DNA of 64,000 nt from Noviherbaspirillum pedocola (GCF_016632335.1 NZ_JAEPBG010000007.1:124001-188000); one strand, 5' to 3'. Shown: positions 25,401 through 33,606, counted from the stretch's first letter. Notes: a model not told the origin generated them from the sequence alone. Made by a program: numbers and translations.

Positions 25401-25742
25401 TAGCCGGGTCCCGGCCCGGCAGCCGGCCTACTTCTTTTGCGCGCCAAAAGAAGTAGGCAAGAAAAGGCGCCCCGGAGATTGCGCCCCGCTGCGCGGGGTC
25501 CCCGTGCCGTCGATGCCCGAAGCGGGGCGCGGCTAAACTCGCTACGCTGCGCTGCGCTCAAACAGACGCCGCACCTTTTCCCGCTCCGGGCATCGCCGTC
25601 ACGGCGCAATCAACGGGGGTTAAAAGCAACGGCAACGGCAACGACAGAGGCAACGGCAACGGCAACGGCAACGGCAACTGCAACTGCAACTGCAACTGCA
25701 ACTGCAACTGCAACTGCAACTGCAACTGCAACTGCAACTGCA
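25401..25742. repeat. Right arm of the large imperfect inverted repeat
   Basis: The reverse complement follows the left arm module by module: the ACTTCTTTT hairpin (here an 11-bp perfect stem, 25428-25438 with 25446-25456), the long hairpin (25503-25526 with 25580-25603), then GGCAAC units and 11 CAACTG hexamers (25675-25740). The long hairpin keeps its pairing although its stem sequence differs from that of the left arm. A 163-bp spacer lies between the arms. Confidence 0.85.
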
Positions 25743-25856
25743 CCGTACCCTTATCTCGCCCAGCCAACCTTATCTCGAACTACCGACGGCCTGAACGACA
25801 ACTTGACGCCACCTTGAAAGGGCTGGCTTGCCGGCCCAACCTGCGTCACCGCCGCC

Positions 25857-26504
25857 TCACCCCTGCGCCGCAATCTGCCGCAGCGCCTGCGCAAACACCT
25901 GCGCCGGCTGTCCGCCCTGGATCAGGTGCCTGTCGTTGACGATCACCGCGGGCACCGAGTGAATGCCGGCATCGAGATAGAAGCGTTCACGCTCGCGCAC
26001 CGCGTCCGCATAATCGCCGCTCTCCAGCACCTGCCGCGCACGCTCGGCAGGCAGGCCGGCACGCTCGGCGGCGGCCACCAGCACCGCCTGGTCGGACGGA
26101 TTTTCGCCGCGGGTGAAATAGGCGTCGAACAGCGCATGCTTGAGCTCGCGCTGCCGGCCCTCTTCCTCGGCCCAGTGCAGCAGGCGGTGCGCATCGAAGG
26201 TGTTGTAGATGCGCCGGCGCGCATCCATGCTGAAAGTGAAGCCGACTTCCGCGCCGCGCTGCCGTATCGTTTCCTGGGTGCGCGCGGTCTGCTCGGGCGA
26301 GGCGCCGTACTTGCGGCCGATGTGCTCGAGGATGTCTTCCCCTTCCGCCTCCATTTGCGGATTGAGCTCAAAAGGCTGGAAATGCATCTCGGCGCGGATT
26401 TCCGGCGCCACTTCGGCCAGCGCCTGCTCCAGGGCGTTCAGGCCGATGGCGCACCACGGGCAGGAGATGTCGGAAACAAAATCGATTTTCATGTTGGCGC
26501 TCAT
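25857..26504 (-). CDS. DsbA-family oxidoreductase (FrnE-like)
   Basis: A 215-residue thioredoxin-fold protein with the redox motif SCPWC (Cys15, Cys18) right after the first strand (KIDFVSDI), a helical insertion, and the cis-Pro region HSVPAVIVNDRHLIQGGQP. There is no signal peptide, so it acts in the cytoplasm like FrnE, unlike periplasmic DsbA. ATG 26504 is chosen, with 26492 possible. Confidence 0.9.
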   Translation of the reverse strand: MSANMKIDFVSDISCPWCAIGLNALEQALAEVAPEIRAEMHFQPFELNPQMEAEGEDILEHIGRKYGASPEQTARTQETIRQRGAEVGFTFSMDARRRIYNTFDAHRLLHWAEEEGRQRELKHALFDAYFTRGENPSDQAVLVAAAERAGLPAERARQVLESGDYADAVRERERFYLDAGIHSVPAVIVNDRHLIQGGQPAQVFAQALRQIAAQG

Positions 26505-26643
26505 TGCGGCGTCGCTCCACGGATGATGGAAAACATGCATATGCCTGCGCTTGCCGGATATTCAATGACGCGGTGATTTCACGCAATCGCATTGGCGTCG
26601 AATCACCGCAGAATTGTTTCAGCAAACAGGCAGACAACCCGAC

Positions 26644-28422
26644 ATGGATTTCACAAACGGCGCTACGGCGCTCCCCTCCTTCGATACGCAAACCGTCCCG
26701 TCCAGCGACAAGCGCTACCGCGCCGCGCGGCCCACGGGCGCGAAAAAGCCAGGCAATCTCGATACGCTGCTGCGCAATACCTTCGGCCTGCGCCGCCTGC
26801 GTCCCGGCCAGCGCGAAGTCATCTCCAGTGTGCTCGGCGGCACCGATACCTTCGCCATGATGCCCACCGGCGGCGGCAAGTCGCTGTGCTATCAGCTGCC
26901 CGCCTTGTGCCTGTCGGGAATGGTGATCGTGGTGTCGCCGCTGATTTCCCTGATGCGCGACCAGCATGCGAAGCTCGTGGAACTCGGCATTGCCGCGGTG
27001 CAGTTGAACAGCGCGATTCCACGCGAGGAAGAGGAGGCAGGCCTGGCGGCGATTGCGTCAGGCCGCTGCCGCATCGCTTTCGCCACGCCGGAGCGCCTGA
27101 CCCATCCCGAGTTTCTCGACGTGCTGCGCAGCCAGACCATCGCGCTGTTCGTGGTCGACGAGGCACATTGCGTGTCGCAATGGGGCCATGACTTCCGCCC
27201 GGCCTATCTGGAACTCTCCGCGGCGATCGAAGCGCTGGGTCATCCGCCGGTGCTGGCGCTGACCGCCACCGCGACCGAGGAAGCGGCGCAGGACATCGTC
27301 AGGCAGCTCGGCATGCGCCGGCCGCGCATCGTCGACACCGGCATTTATCGCGACAACCTGGTCTACGAAGTCGTGCAGGTCACCAGCGAGGACGAAAGGC
27401 TGGCCGAACTGCTGCGTGCGGTGGACGCGCAAGGCGGGTCCGGCATCGTGTATTGCGCTACCGTGGCCGCGGTCGAGGCGGTGCATGCGGCGCTGGCCGA
27501 GCGCGGTGCGAGTGTGTCGCTGTACCACGGCCGCTTGTCGGCCAAGGACAGGCAGCAGAACCAGGATCGCTTCATGGAAGGTGCAACCCGGGTGATGGTC
27601 GCCACCAATGCCTTCGGCATGGGCATCGACAAGGCCGACATCCGCTTCATCATCCATTTCCAGATGCCGGGCACGCTGGAAGCGTATTACCAGGAATCCG
27701 GACGCGCCGGACGCGACGGTGAAGACGCCTGCTGCATCCTGCTGTTCCATTACAAGGACAAGCGGCTGCAGCAGTTCTTCCTGGTGCGCGACTATCCGGG
27801 CGGCGCCGATGTGCGCACCGTGTATGCGGCAGCACTTGATCTGGTGCGTGAAGGGCCGATTGCGCTGGCCACGCTGTGTGACGCGCTGCCCGAGCTGCAT
27901 GAATCGCGGGTGCGGGTGACGGTGAAGCTGCTGAAGAGCGCCGGGCTGCTGGCGCAGGACAAGCGCCTGCGCGTCCGTGCCGGGAAGAAGGCGGCCGCGA
28001 CCGAGGGTTTTGATGCGCTGGCCGCGGCCTATGCCGACAAGTCCGAGCACGACCGCGAAGCGCTGGAGCAGATCGTTGCCTATTCGCAGAGCGGTTATTG
28101 CCGCTGGCGACTGCTGCTGGACTACTTCGGCGCGAACGAGGATGAAATTCGCGACTGCGGCCGCTGCGACAATTGCCGCCGGCTGCAGGCCGGCGACCTG
28201 CCGCCGGCGCCGATCGAAGTTGCGGAGCCGGCGCCGGCGGCCAGCGAGCCGGTTGCGCCGCTGTTTGCCGTCGGCAGCCGGGTGCGGGTGCCGCAGCACG
28301 AGGAAGGCGAAGTCATCGCGATTGCCGGCGACAAGGTGACGATCGCTTTCGCCGATGGCGAACCCAGGATCTTTCTAGCCAGTTATGTGCAGCCGAGCGA
28401 TAGCCCGGCGAGCCTGGCCTGA
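26644..28422 (+). CDS. recQ: ATP-dependent DNA helicase RecQ without HRDC
   Basis: A 592-residue superfamily 2 3'-5' helicase. Walker A is PTGGGKS (74-80), the DEAH box is VVDEAHCVSQWGHDFRP, and motif VI is QESGRAGRDG. A RecQ zinc site follows: CRWRLLLDYFG, then CGRCDNC. After the RQC region the usual HRDC domain is missing. Instead a roughly 45-residue beta module (VGSRVRVPQHEEGEVIAIAG) resembling DUF3553 ends the protein. The role is recombination and replication repair. ATG 26644 is used. Confidence 0.92.
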   Translation: MDFTNGATALPSFDTQTVPSSDKRYRAARPTGAKKPGNLDTLLRNTFGLRRLRPGQREVISSVLGGTDTFAMMPTGGGKSLCYQLPALCLSGMVIVVSPLISLMRDQHAKLVELGIAAVQLNSAIPREEEEAGLAAIASGRCRIAFATPERLTHPEFLDVLRSQTIALFVVDEAHCVSQWGHDFRPAYLELSAAIEALGHPPVLALTATATEEAAQDIVRQLGMRRPRIVDTGIYRDNLVYEVVQVTSEDERLAELLRAVDAQGGSGIVYCATVAAVEAVHAALAERGASVSLYHGRLSAKDRQQNQDRFMEGATRVMVATNAFGMGIDKADIRFIIHFQMPGTLEAYYQESGRAGRDGEDACCILLFHYKDKRLQQFFLVRDYPGGADVRTVYAAALDLVREGPIALATLCDALPELHESRVRVTVKLLKSAGLLAQDKRLRVRAGKKAAATEGFDALAAAYADKSEHDREALEQIVAYSQSGYCRWRLLLDYFGANEDEIRDCGRCDNCRRLQAGDLPPAPIEVAEPAPAASEPVAPLFAVGSRVRVPQHEEGEVIAIAGDKVTIAFADGEPRIFLASYVQPSDSPASLA

Positions 28423-28447
28423 CATGCAATCGCAAGGAATGACGACC

Positions 28448-28684
28448 ATGAATGAAACGCAAGCCTGTTCCGAAGAGGACGATGTCTCGATGTGGCTCAT
28501 CTTCGAGGAGCCGCCGGCCTTTCCGAACCAGTATGTGGCGCGGCGCTATTGCAGCTGCATGGAAACCGGCGAATTCGTTGTCGGCGACACGCTGGCAGAC
28601 GTGCGCGCGAAGCTGCCGCCGGGCCTGATGCGGCTCGAGCGCAGCAGCCACGACGAACCGAGCCTGCGCGAATCCTGGCTATGA
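28448..28684 (+). CDS. Small conserved-looking hypothetical protein
   Basis: A 78-residue acidic protein. ATG 28448 is placed well behind AAGGAATG. It contains SMWLIFEEPPAFPNQYVARR and a C-terminal half ending PSLRESWL. No family was recognised. It lies between recQ and pncC with short gaps on the same strand, so it is probably part of that transcript. Confidence 0.65.
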   Translation: MNETQACSEEDDVSMWLIFEEPPAFPNQYVARRYCSCMETGEFVVGDTLADVRAKLPPGLMRLERSSHDEPSLRESWL

Positions 28685-28703
28685 GGCTTTTTCGGAGAGT
28701 TGC

Positions 28704-29207
28704 ATGAATCAGGGCTTGCAAAGCGTGCTGCGCTATCTGCAGGACAACAGCTTGAAACTCGTCACCGCCGAATCCTGCACCGCCGGGCTGATCGCATCGA
28801 TGCTCGCCGACGAGCCGGGCAGCGGCAGCTGGCTGGAATGCGCGTTCGTCACTTATTCGCCACAGGCCAAGATCGCGCTTCTCGGCGTGCGCAAGGAAAC
28901 GATAGACCGCTACAACCTGACCAGCGAGGAAGTGGCGCGGGAGATGGCTGAAGGTGCGCTCAAGGCATCGCGTGCCAATGTCGCCATCGCCGACACCGGC
29001 GTAGCCGGCCCGGGCGATGGCGAAGGCGGCATCCCCGCCGGCACGATTTGCTTTGCCTGGGCATTCGAGCGTGACGGCGGCGTGCAGGTGTTTTCCGAAA
29101 CACGCAAATTTGACGGCGACCGCAACGCGATCCGCCAGGCCGGCGCCGAATACGCGATCGGGCGCATCTGGCAGCACCACAACGAGGCGGTGCGGGACGA
29201 GCAGTAG
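28704..29207 (+). CDS. pncC: Nicotinamide-nucleotide amidase (CinA C-terminal family)
   Basis: A 167-residue stand-alone CinA C-terminal domain. The motif LVTAESCTAGLIASMLAD holds the catalytic Ser and Cys region, and VAIADTGVAGPGDGEGG with PAGTICFAW completes the site. PncC deamidates nicotinamide mononucleotide to NaMN in the pyridine nucleotide cycle. It begins 19 bases after the preceding small gene. Confidence 0.92.
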   Translation: MNQGLQSVLRYLQDNSLKLVTAESCTAGLIASMLADEPGSGSWLECAFVTYSPQAKIALLGVRKETIDRYNLTSEEVAREMAEGALKASRANVAIADTGVAGPGDGEGGIPAGTICFAWAFERDGGVQVFSETRKFDGDRNAIRQAGAEYAIGRIWQHHNEAVRDEQ

Positions 29208-29266
29208 CCAGCCCGGCAATCGGCCAGGCATCGACCGCGAAGCGCGCCGCGCCTGGTCAACAGAAT

Positions 29267-29494
29267 TCAGCGCTTCTGTTCGATGCGCTGAAATTCCTCG
29301 CTCGTATCGACCACACCTTCACTCATCTGCTGCAGCGCCCGCGCATCGTCCAGGGCCTCGGCGCCTGGCTCGGCCCGGGCTTCGCGCTCGCGCGCGGCGC
29401 GTTCCGCTTCTTCCCGTTCTTCCCGTTCTTCCCTATTGCGACGCTCGGCCGCGCTTTCCGATGGCTTTTCCATGATCGTCTCCACGATGGTCAT
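29267..29494 (-). CDS. Small charged hypothetical protein
   Basis: A 75-residue protein (ATG 29494, or 29473 if shorter), extremely rich in Arg, Glu and Ala, with NREEREEREEAERAAREREA forming a single charged helix. No domain was recognised. Low complexity makes it less certain as a gene, but codon content looks real. Its start abuts the MITE-like element at 29496. Confidence 0.5.
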   Translation of the reverse strand: MTIVETIMEKPSESAAERRNREEREEREEAERAAREREARAEPGAEALDDARALQQMSEGVVDTSEEFQRIEQKR

Positions 29495-29495
29495 C

Positions 29496-29659
29496 CTAGA
29501 GCGTATTCGCCCTGACTGGACTCAACGAGGCCGAGGTGCATTGTCGTCGGAACAAGGCGCGACGACGAGCCGTACCGGAAGTACGGCGAGGAGCCGCAAC
29601 GCAGTGCCGGCGGCAATGCGGCCGGCGTCGTGAGGCTGGTCAGGGTGAATACGCTCTAG
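29496..29659. mobile_element. MITE-like 164-bp element with terminal inverted repeats
   Basis: The ends are CTAGAGCGTATTC plus GCCCTGAC and its complement. The 24-bp terminal repeats (29496-29519 and 29636-29659) match at 21 positions, 20 of the outer 21. The interior is GC-rich with a CCGTAC/GTACGG hairpin and no coding capacity. A truncated relative lies at 14821-14885, which shows the family is dispersed. No target duplication is obvious. The element sits between a minus-strand gene and the PYP-like operon and may shape expression of either. Confidence 0.75.
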
Positions 29660-29808
29660 GCGCATGCTGTTTTCGACCATAACAACGAACGACGATTCCC
29701 AAACACAGTAATCACGGCATTGCATGACGGAAATACGTTATGATGAGCCAAAATATTGCCGTTTGAAAACTTTTTATAACAAAGTAGCGATAACCGTCGG
29801 TTACTCCC

Positions 29809-30201
29809 ATGCAAACTCTTGCTCTACCTTATTTCGAACAGGCCGATTTGCTGAGCGCATTGGCCGACTGCACCCAGGACCAACTCGATGCGCTGGGGTT
29901 CGGCGTGATTGGCTTCGACGCCGCAGGCGTGGTGCGGCGATACAACCGTTTCGAGTCGGTCGCTTCCGGACTGTCGCCGCAGCGCGTGCTGAACGCTGAA
30001 CTGTTTTCTACGGTGGCGCCGTGCATGAACAACTTCATGGTGGCGCAGCGCTTCGAGGATGCTGCGGCAACCGGCGCGGCGCTCGACGACACCATCGCCT
30101 ATGTGCTGACGCTGCGCATGCGGCCCACGCGCGTGAAGCTGCGTCTTCTGGCCGATCCCGCGCAGGAGATGCGCTATGTACTGGTTGAGCGTGCAGTCTG
30201 A
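29809..30201 (+). CDS. Photoactive-yellow-protein-like photosensor
   Basis: A 130-residue PAS-fold protein aligning along its length with Halorhodospira PYP (125 residues). Tyr45, Glu49 and Cys72 match PYP Tyr42, Glu46 and Cys69 at a constant offset: RYNRFE and TVAPC correspond to QYNAAE and DVAPC. Cys69 holds the p-coumaroyl chromophore by thioester, and Tyr42/Glu46 hydrogen-bond its phenolate. Thr50 and Arg52 are Ser53 and Leu55 here, so spectral tuning should differ. Chromophore genes (tyrosine ammonia lyase, coumaroyl ligase) are not in the window. It begins the GGDEF/LOV operon. Confidence 0.85.
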   Translation: MQTLALPYFEQADLLSALADCTQDQLDALGFGVIGFDAAGVVRRYNRFESVASGLSPQRVLNAELFSTVAPCMNNFMVAQRFEDAAATGAALDDTIAYVLTLRMRPTRVKLRLLADPAQEMRYVLVERAV

Positions 30202-30204
30202 GCC

Positions 30205-31524
30205 ATGAACCACGCCAACGGCATCGAAGCGGAATACGAGGCGCTACTGCAATTTCTCTATCTGGCGCCGGTCGGTCTGGTACAGATGACGCCGGACGGC
30301 GGCGTCACGATCATGAACCCCCTGGCGGCGCAGCTGTTGATGCCGCTGTCGCGCGACGGCGGCCTGGACAATCTGTTCCGCGTGCTCGAGCCGGTTGCGC
30401 CGGAGTTGCGCAACCTGGCCGAATCCTTTACCGCTGACAGCGGCACCATCTGCGACTCGCTGCGGGTGCAGCTCACCGCCGGCATTCCGGGTCGCGTCGA
30501 TCCGCGCATGCTGTCGGTGTCGCTGCTGCGCCTGGATGCGGCGCGGACCATGGCGGTGCTCACCGACATCACCGTGGCCGTCAAGCGCGAGCGCCAGCTG
30601 CGGCAGAGCGAAGCCTGGTTCAATGCGGTGCTCAACGACGTGACCGACTATGCGCTCATGGCGCTGGATACGGCCGGCCGCATCGAAATCTGGAACCCCG
30701 GCATCGCGCGGCTGACCGGCTATGACGCCGCCCGCGTGACCGGGCAAAGCCTGGCGCTGTTCCATGCGCCGGGCGCGATCACGCCGGAGCGTATCGCCGA
30801 CCGGCTGCATGAAGCCGATTGCAATGGCTGGAGCCTGGACGAAGGCTGGTGCGTGCGCGCTGATGGCAGCCGCTTCTGGGCCAGCACGATGATCGCTCCG
30901 CTCACCGGCATCGACGATGAACCGAATGGTCAAACGGAAGAGGCCCGCGGCTATGCGCTGATCATTCGGGACATCAGCGACCGGCGTGACAACGCCGAGC
31001 GGCTGCTGCGCGAAAGCGAATGCGATCACCTGACCGGCATCGCCAACCGCCGCAAATTCTTCCAGGTGGCGGAGCTCGAGCTGCAGCGCTGGAATCGCGC
31101 GCCGCGGCCGCTGGCGCTGTTGGTGATCGACGCAGACCATTTCAAGCGCATCAACGACACCTGGGGCCATGCGGCCGGCGACGCCGTGCTGCGCAATCTG
31201 GCGCGCACGCTCACGTCCTCGCTGCGCGATATCGATGCGGTCGCGCGCATCGGCGGCGAGGAATTCGCCGCGCTGTTGCCGTCGACCGATTTGGCCGACG
31301 CAATGAACCTGGCGCAGCGCCTGTGCGATGCGGTTGCGGCGCAGCGCGTGGACATCGGCGACAGCAGCATCGGCTATACCGTCAGCATCGGCGTGGCGGT
31401 GATGCACAAGGGCATCGCCGGCCTGGATTTGTTGCTGCGCGAAGCCGATGCCGGGCTGTATAGCGCCAAGCGCGCCGGCCGCAATCGCATCGCCCATGCG
31501 GCGCCCACCCTGGAGAACGCGTGA
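30205..31524 (+). CDS. PAS-PAS-GGDEF diguanylate cyclase
   Basis: A 439-residue soluble protein. A first PAS-like domain spans about 12-125, a second about 137-262 (YALMALDTAGRIEIWNPGIA), and a GGDEF domain about 272-435. The active site GGEEF (350-354) is intact, as are DADHFKRIND and the product-inhibition site RDID (341-344, RxxD five residues before GGEEF). It should make cyclic-di-GMP. It starts three bases after the PYP-like stop codon, so the two are almost certainly co-translated; PYP could be its light-sensing partner. Confidence 0.9.
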   Translation: MNHANGIEAEYEALLQFLYLAPVGLVQMTPDGGVTIMNPLAAQLLMPLSRDGGLDNLFRVLEPVAPELRNLAESFTADSGTICDSLRVQLTAGIPGRVDPRMLSVSLLRLDAARTMAVLTDITVAVKRERQLRQSEAWFNAVLNDVTDYALMALDTAGRIEIWNPGIARLTGYDAARVTGQSLALFHAPGAITPERIADRLHEADCNGWSLDEGWCVRADGSRFWASTMIAPLTGIDDEPNGQTEEARGYALIIRDISDRRDNAERLLRESECDHLTGIANRRKFFQVAELELQRWNRAPRPLALLVIDADHFKRINDTWGHAAGDAVLRNLARTLTSSLRDIDAVARIGGEEFAALLPSTDLADAMNLAQRLCDAVAAQRVDIGDSSIGYTVSIGVAVMHKGIAGLDLLLREADAGLYSAKRAGRNRIAHAAPTLENA

Positions 31525-31540
31525 AATCCGGCGCGCGAGC

Positions 31541-33295
31541 ATGAGCGAGAACACCATGCCGCACAACGATGCCGATGCTGCGCGCCAGGCGCGGCTGATC
31601 AGCCTCGGCCTGTACGAACGCTCGGTAGAAGCCAGCGCCAACGCCATGATGATCACCAGCGCCGAAGCGCCGGAGTATGCGATCGAATATGTGAATCCCG
31701 CCTTCGAGCGCATCACCGGCTATAGCGCGGGGGAAGTCATCGGCCGCAACTGCCGCTTCCTGCAGGGCGATGACCAGGATCAGCCGGGACTGCAGGAAAT
31801 CCGCAGGGCGCTCGCCGAGCAGCGTGCCACCAACGTGGTGCTGCGCAATTACCGCAAGGACGGCACGCTGTTCTGGAATCACCTGTACGTGGCGCCGGTG
31901 GAGGATACGGATGGCGCCGTGACCCACTTCGTGGCCTCACAGTACGACATCACCGAGATCAAGAGCTACGAGATGACGCTGCGCCACCTGGCCACGCATG
32001 ACGAGCTCACTGGCCTAGCCAACCGCAGCCTGCTCAATGACCACTTGCGCGGCGCCATGGCGCGGGCCGAGCGCAGCGGCAGCCAGATCTGGGTCGTGTT
32101 TCTCGACCTCGACCGTTTCAAGGTATTCAACGACAGCCTCGGCCACATGGCCGGCGATGTGTTCCTGATGACGATCGCGCAGCGGCTGCAGGCCTCGCTG
32201 CGCGCCACCGACCTGGTCGCGCGCCTGTCCAGCGACGAATTTGCGCTGGTGCTGTGCGAACAGCCGGGTCACCGCCTGAATTTTCTGCTGCTCGAGCGCA
32301 TCGCCAATGCGGTGCAGCAGGCGCTGCAATTCGACCGCAAGGATTTCTTCCTGACCTGCAGCATGGGCGTGGCGATTTATCCGGCCGATGGCGTGGATGC
32401 CGAACAATTGATCGAGCGCGCCGACATGGCGATGTTCCAGGCCAAGGAACGCGGCCGCAACAACTACCAGTTCTATACCGACGCGATCAACCAGCGCGCC
32501 CTGGAGCGCATGCAGATCGGCAGCGCGCTGCGCGCCGCCATCGAGCGCGAGGAATTCGTGCTGCATTACCAGCCGCAGCTCGATCTCGACAGCGGCCGCG
32601 TGATCGGCACGGAGGCGCTGATCCGCTGGCGGCATCCGGAAATGGGCCTGGTCTATCCGGACCGCTTCATCGGCATTGCCGAGGAAACCGGGCTGATCGT
32701 GGCCATTGGCGACTGGGTGCTGCGAACCGCGTGCCAGGAAACGAAACGCTTGCAGGGCTTGGGGCATCCGGACTTGCGGGTTGCGGTGAATCTGTCGGCG
32801 CGCCAGTTCGCGCGCAGCGATCTGGCGCATGGCATCGAAGCCGCGCTGCAGGATTCCGGGCTCGAACCCTGCTGCCTGGAAATCGAAATCACCGAGAGCC
32901 TGATGATGCATGACGTCGATGGCGCGATCGGCTCGCTCCGGGCATTGAAGGATTTGGGCGTGCGCCTGTCGATCGATGACTTCGGCACCGGCTATTCGTC
33001 GCTGGCTTATCTGAAGCGCTTCCCGATCGACAATCTGAAGATCGATCGCTCCTTTGTTTCGGACATCGTTTCAGGGCACGAGGAAGCGGCGATCGTGTCA
33101 TCGATCATCTCGCTTGCGCACAACCTGAGATTGCAGGTCACGGCCGAGGGTGTGGAGACCGAGGAACAGCTTGCCTATCTGCGCAATCGCCGCTGCAACA
33201 AGATGCAGGGTTATCTGTTCAGCAAGCCTGTGCCGGCCGAGATGCTGCCGGCCCTGCTGGGCGCGTGTTTGCCTGCGCCGGCAACCGCGCTCTGA
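31541..33295 (+). CDS. LOV-GGDEF-EAL blue-light-type cyclic-di-GMP phosphodiesterase
   Basis: A 584-residue soluble protein. The LOV domain (about 28-140) has the full flavin signature: GRNCRFLQG with photoactive Cys71, Asn103 (RNYRKDG), Asn113 (FWN) and Gln134 (SQYDIT). The GGDEF domain (about 148-315) is degenerate, SSDEF at 230-234, although RATD at the inhibitory site remains. The EAL domain (about 330-575) is intact: TEALIRW (357-363), EIEITES, DDFGTGYSSL and AEGVE. It should degrade cyclic-di-GMP, with light acting through LOV. ATG 31541 starts 16 bases after the upstream gene. Confidence 0.93.
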   Translation: MSENTMPHNDADAARQARLISLGLYERSVEASANAMMITSAEAPEYAIEYVNPAFERITGYSAGEVIGRNCRFLQGDDQDQPGLQEIRRALAEQRATNVVLRNYRKDGTLFWNHLYVAPVEDTDGAVTHFVASQYDITEIKSYEMTLRHLATHDELTGLANRSLLNDHLRGAMARAERSGSQIWVVFLDLDRFKVFNDSLGHMAGDVFLMTIAQRLQASLRATDLVARLSSDEFALVLCEQPGHRLNFLLLERIANAVQQALQFDRKDFFLTCSMGVAIYPADGVDAEQLIERADMAMFQAKERGRNNYQFYTDAINQRALERMQIGSALRAAIEREEFVLHYQPQLDLDSGRVIGTEALIRWRHPEMGLVYPDRFIGIAEETGLIVAIGDWVLRTACQETKRLQGLGHPDLRVAVNLSARQFARSDLAHGIEAALQDSGLEPCCLEIEITESLMMHDVDGAIGSLRALKDLGVRLSIDDFGTGYSSLAYLKRFPIDNLKIDRSFVSDIVSGHEEAAIVSSIISLAHNLRLQVTAEGVETEEQLAYLRNRRCNKMQGYLFSKPVPAEMLPALLGACLPAPATAL

Positions 33296-33318
33296 CGGTT
33301 ACCGACGCAGCGATACGA

Positions 33319-33606
33319 TTACCGATTCGTAGCTGGCGCGGTCGAGGTATTGGCCGCGCCGTTCTGGCCGACATTCTGCGTTTGCTGCGCATTCGCATTG
33401 GCCTGCTCGGCTTTCTTCTTGGCGTGATGATGACCGATCGCGCAGCCAGCCGCCGCGCCGACCATGCCATGCTTGCCGGCAACATGGCCGGCCGCGCCGC
33501 CCACAGCCGCGCCAGTCAGACAGCCTTTGGCCGAAGCCGCGCCTGACGCGCCGGCAATCGCGGTAAACAGGCAAAGCGCCAGCACACGGGTTTTGAGGGT
33601 GTTCAT
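33319..33606 (-). CDS. Small secreted glycine-zipper protein
   Basis: A 95-residue protein from ATG 33606, preceded by AAGGAGATGCTC. A signal peptide (LALCLFTAIAGASGAASA) is followed by a glycine-rich zipper (CLTGAAVGGAAGHVAGKHG) and a His/Lys, then Gln/Asn/Ala-rich tail. It is related in style to the larger glycine-zipper protein at 2680-3300. Its role in the envelope is unknown. Convergent with the LOV gene. Confidence 0.75.
   Translation of the reverse strand: MNTLKTRVLALCLFTAIAGASGAASAKGCLTGAAVGGAAGHVAGKHGMVGAAAGCAIGHHHAKKKAEQANANAQQTQNVGQNGAANTSTAPATNR

Noticed and set aside
24832-25817. Several open frames across the repeat region, including one coding Thr-Ala repeats
   Set aside because: They are translations of the hexamer tracts and hairpins, with no ribosome binding sites or domains. 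The region is better explained as an inverted-repeat element.
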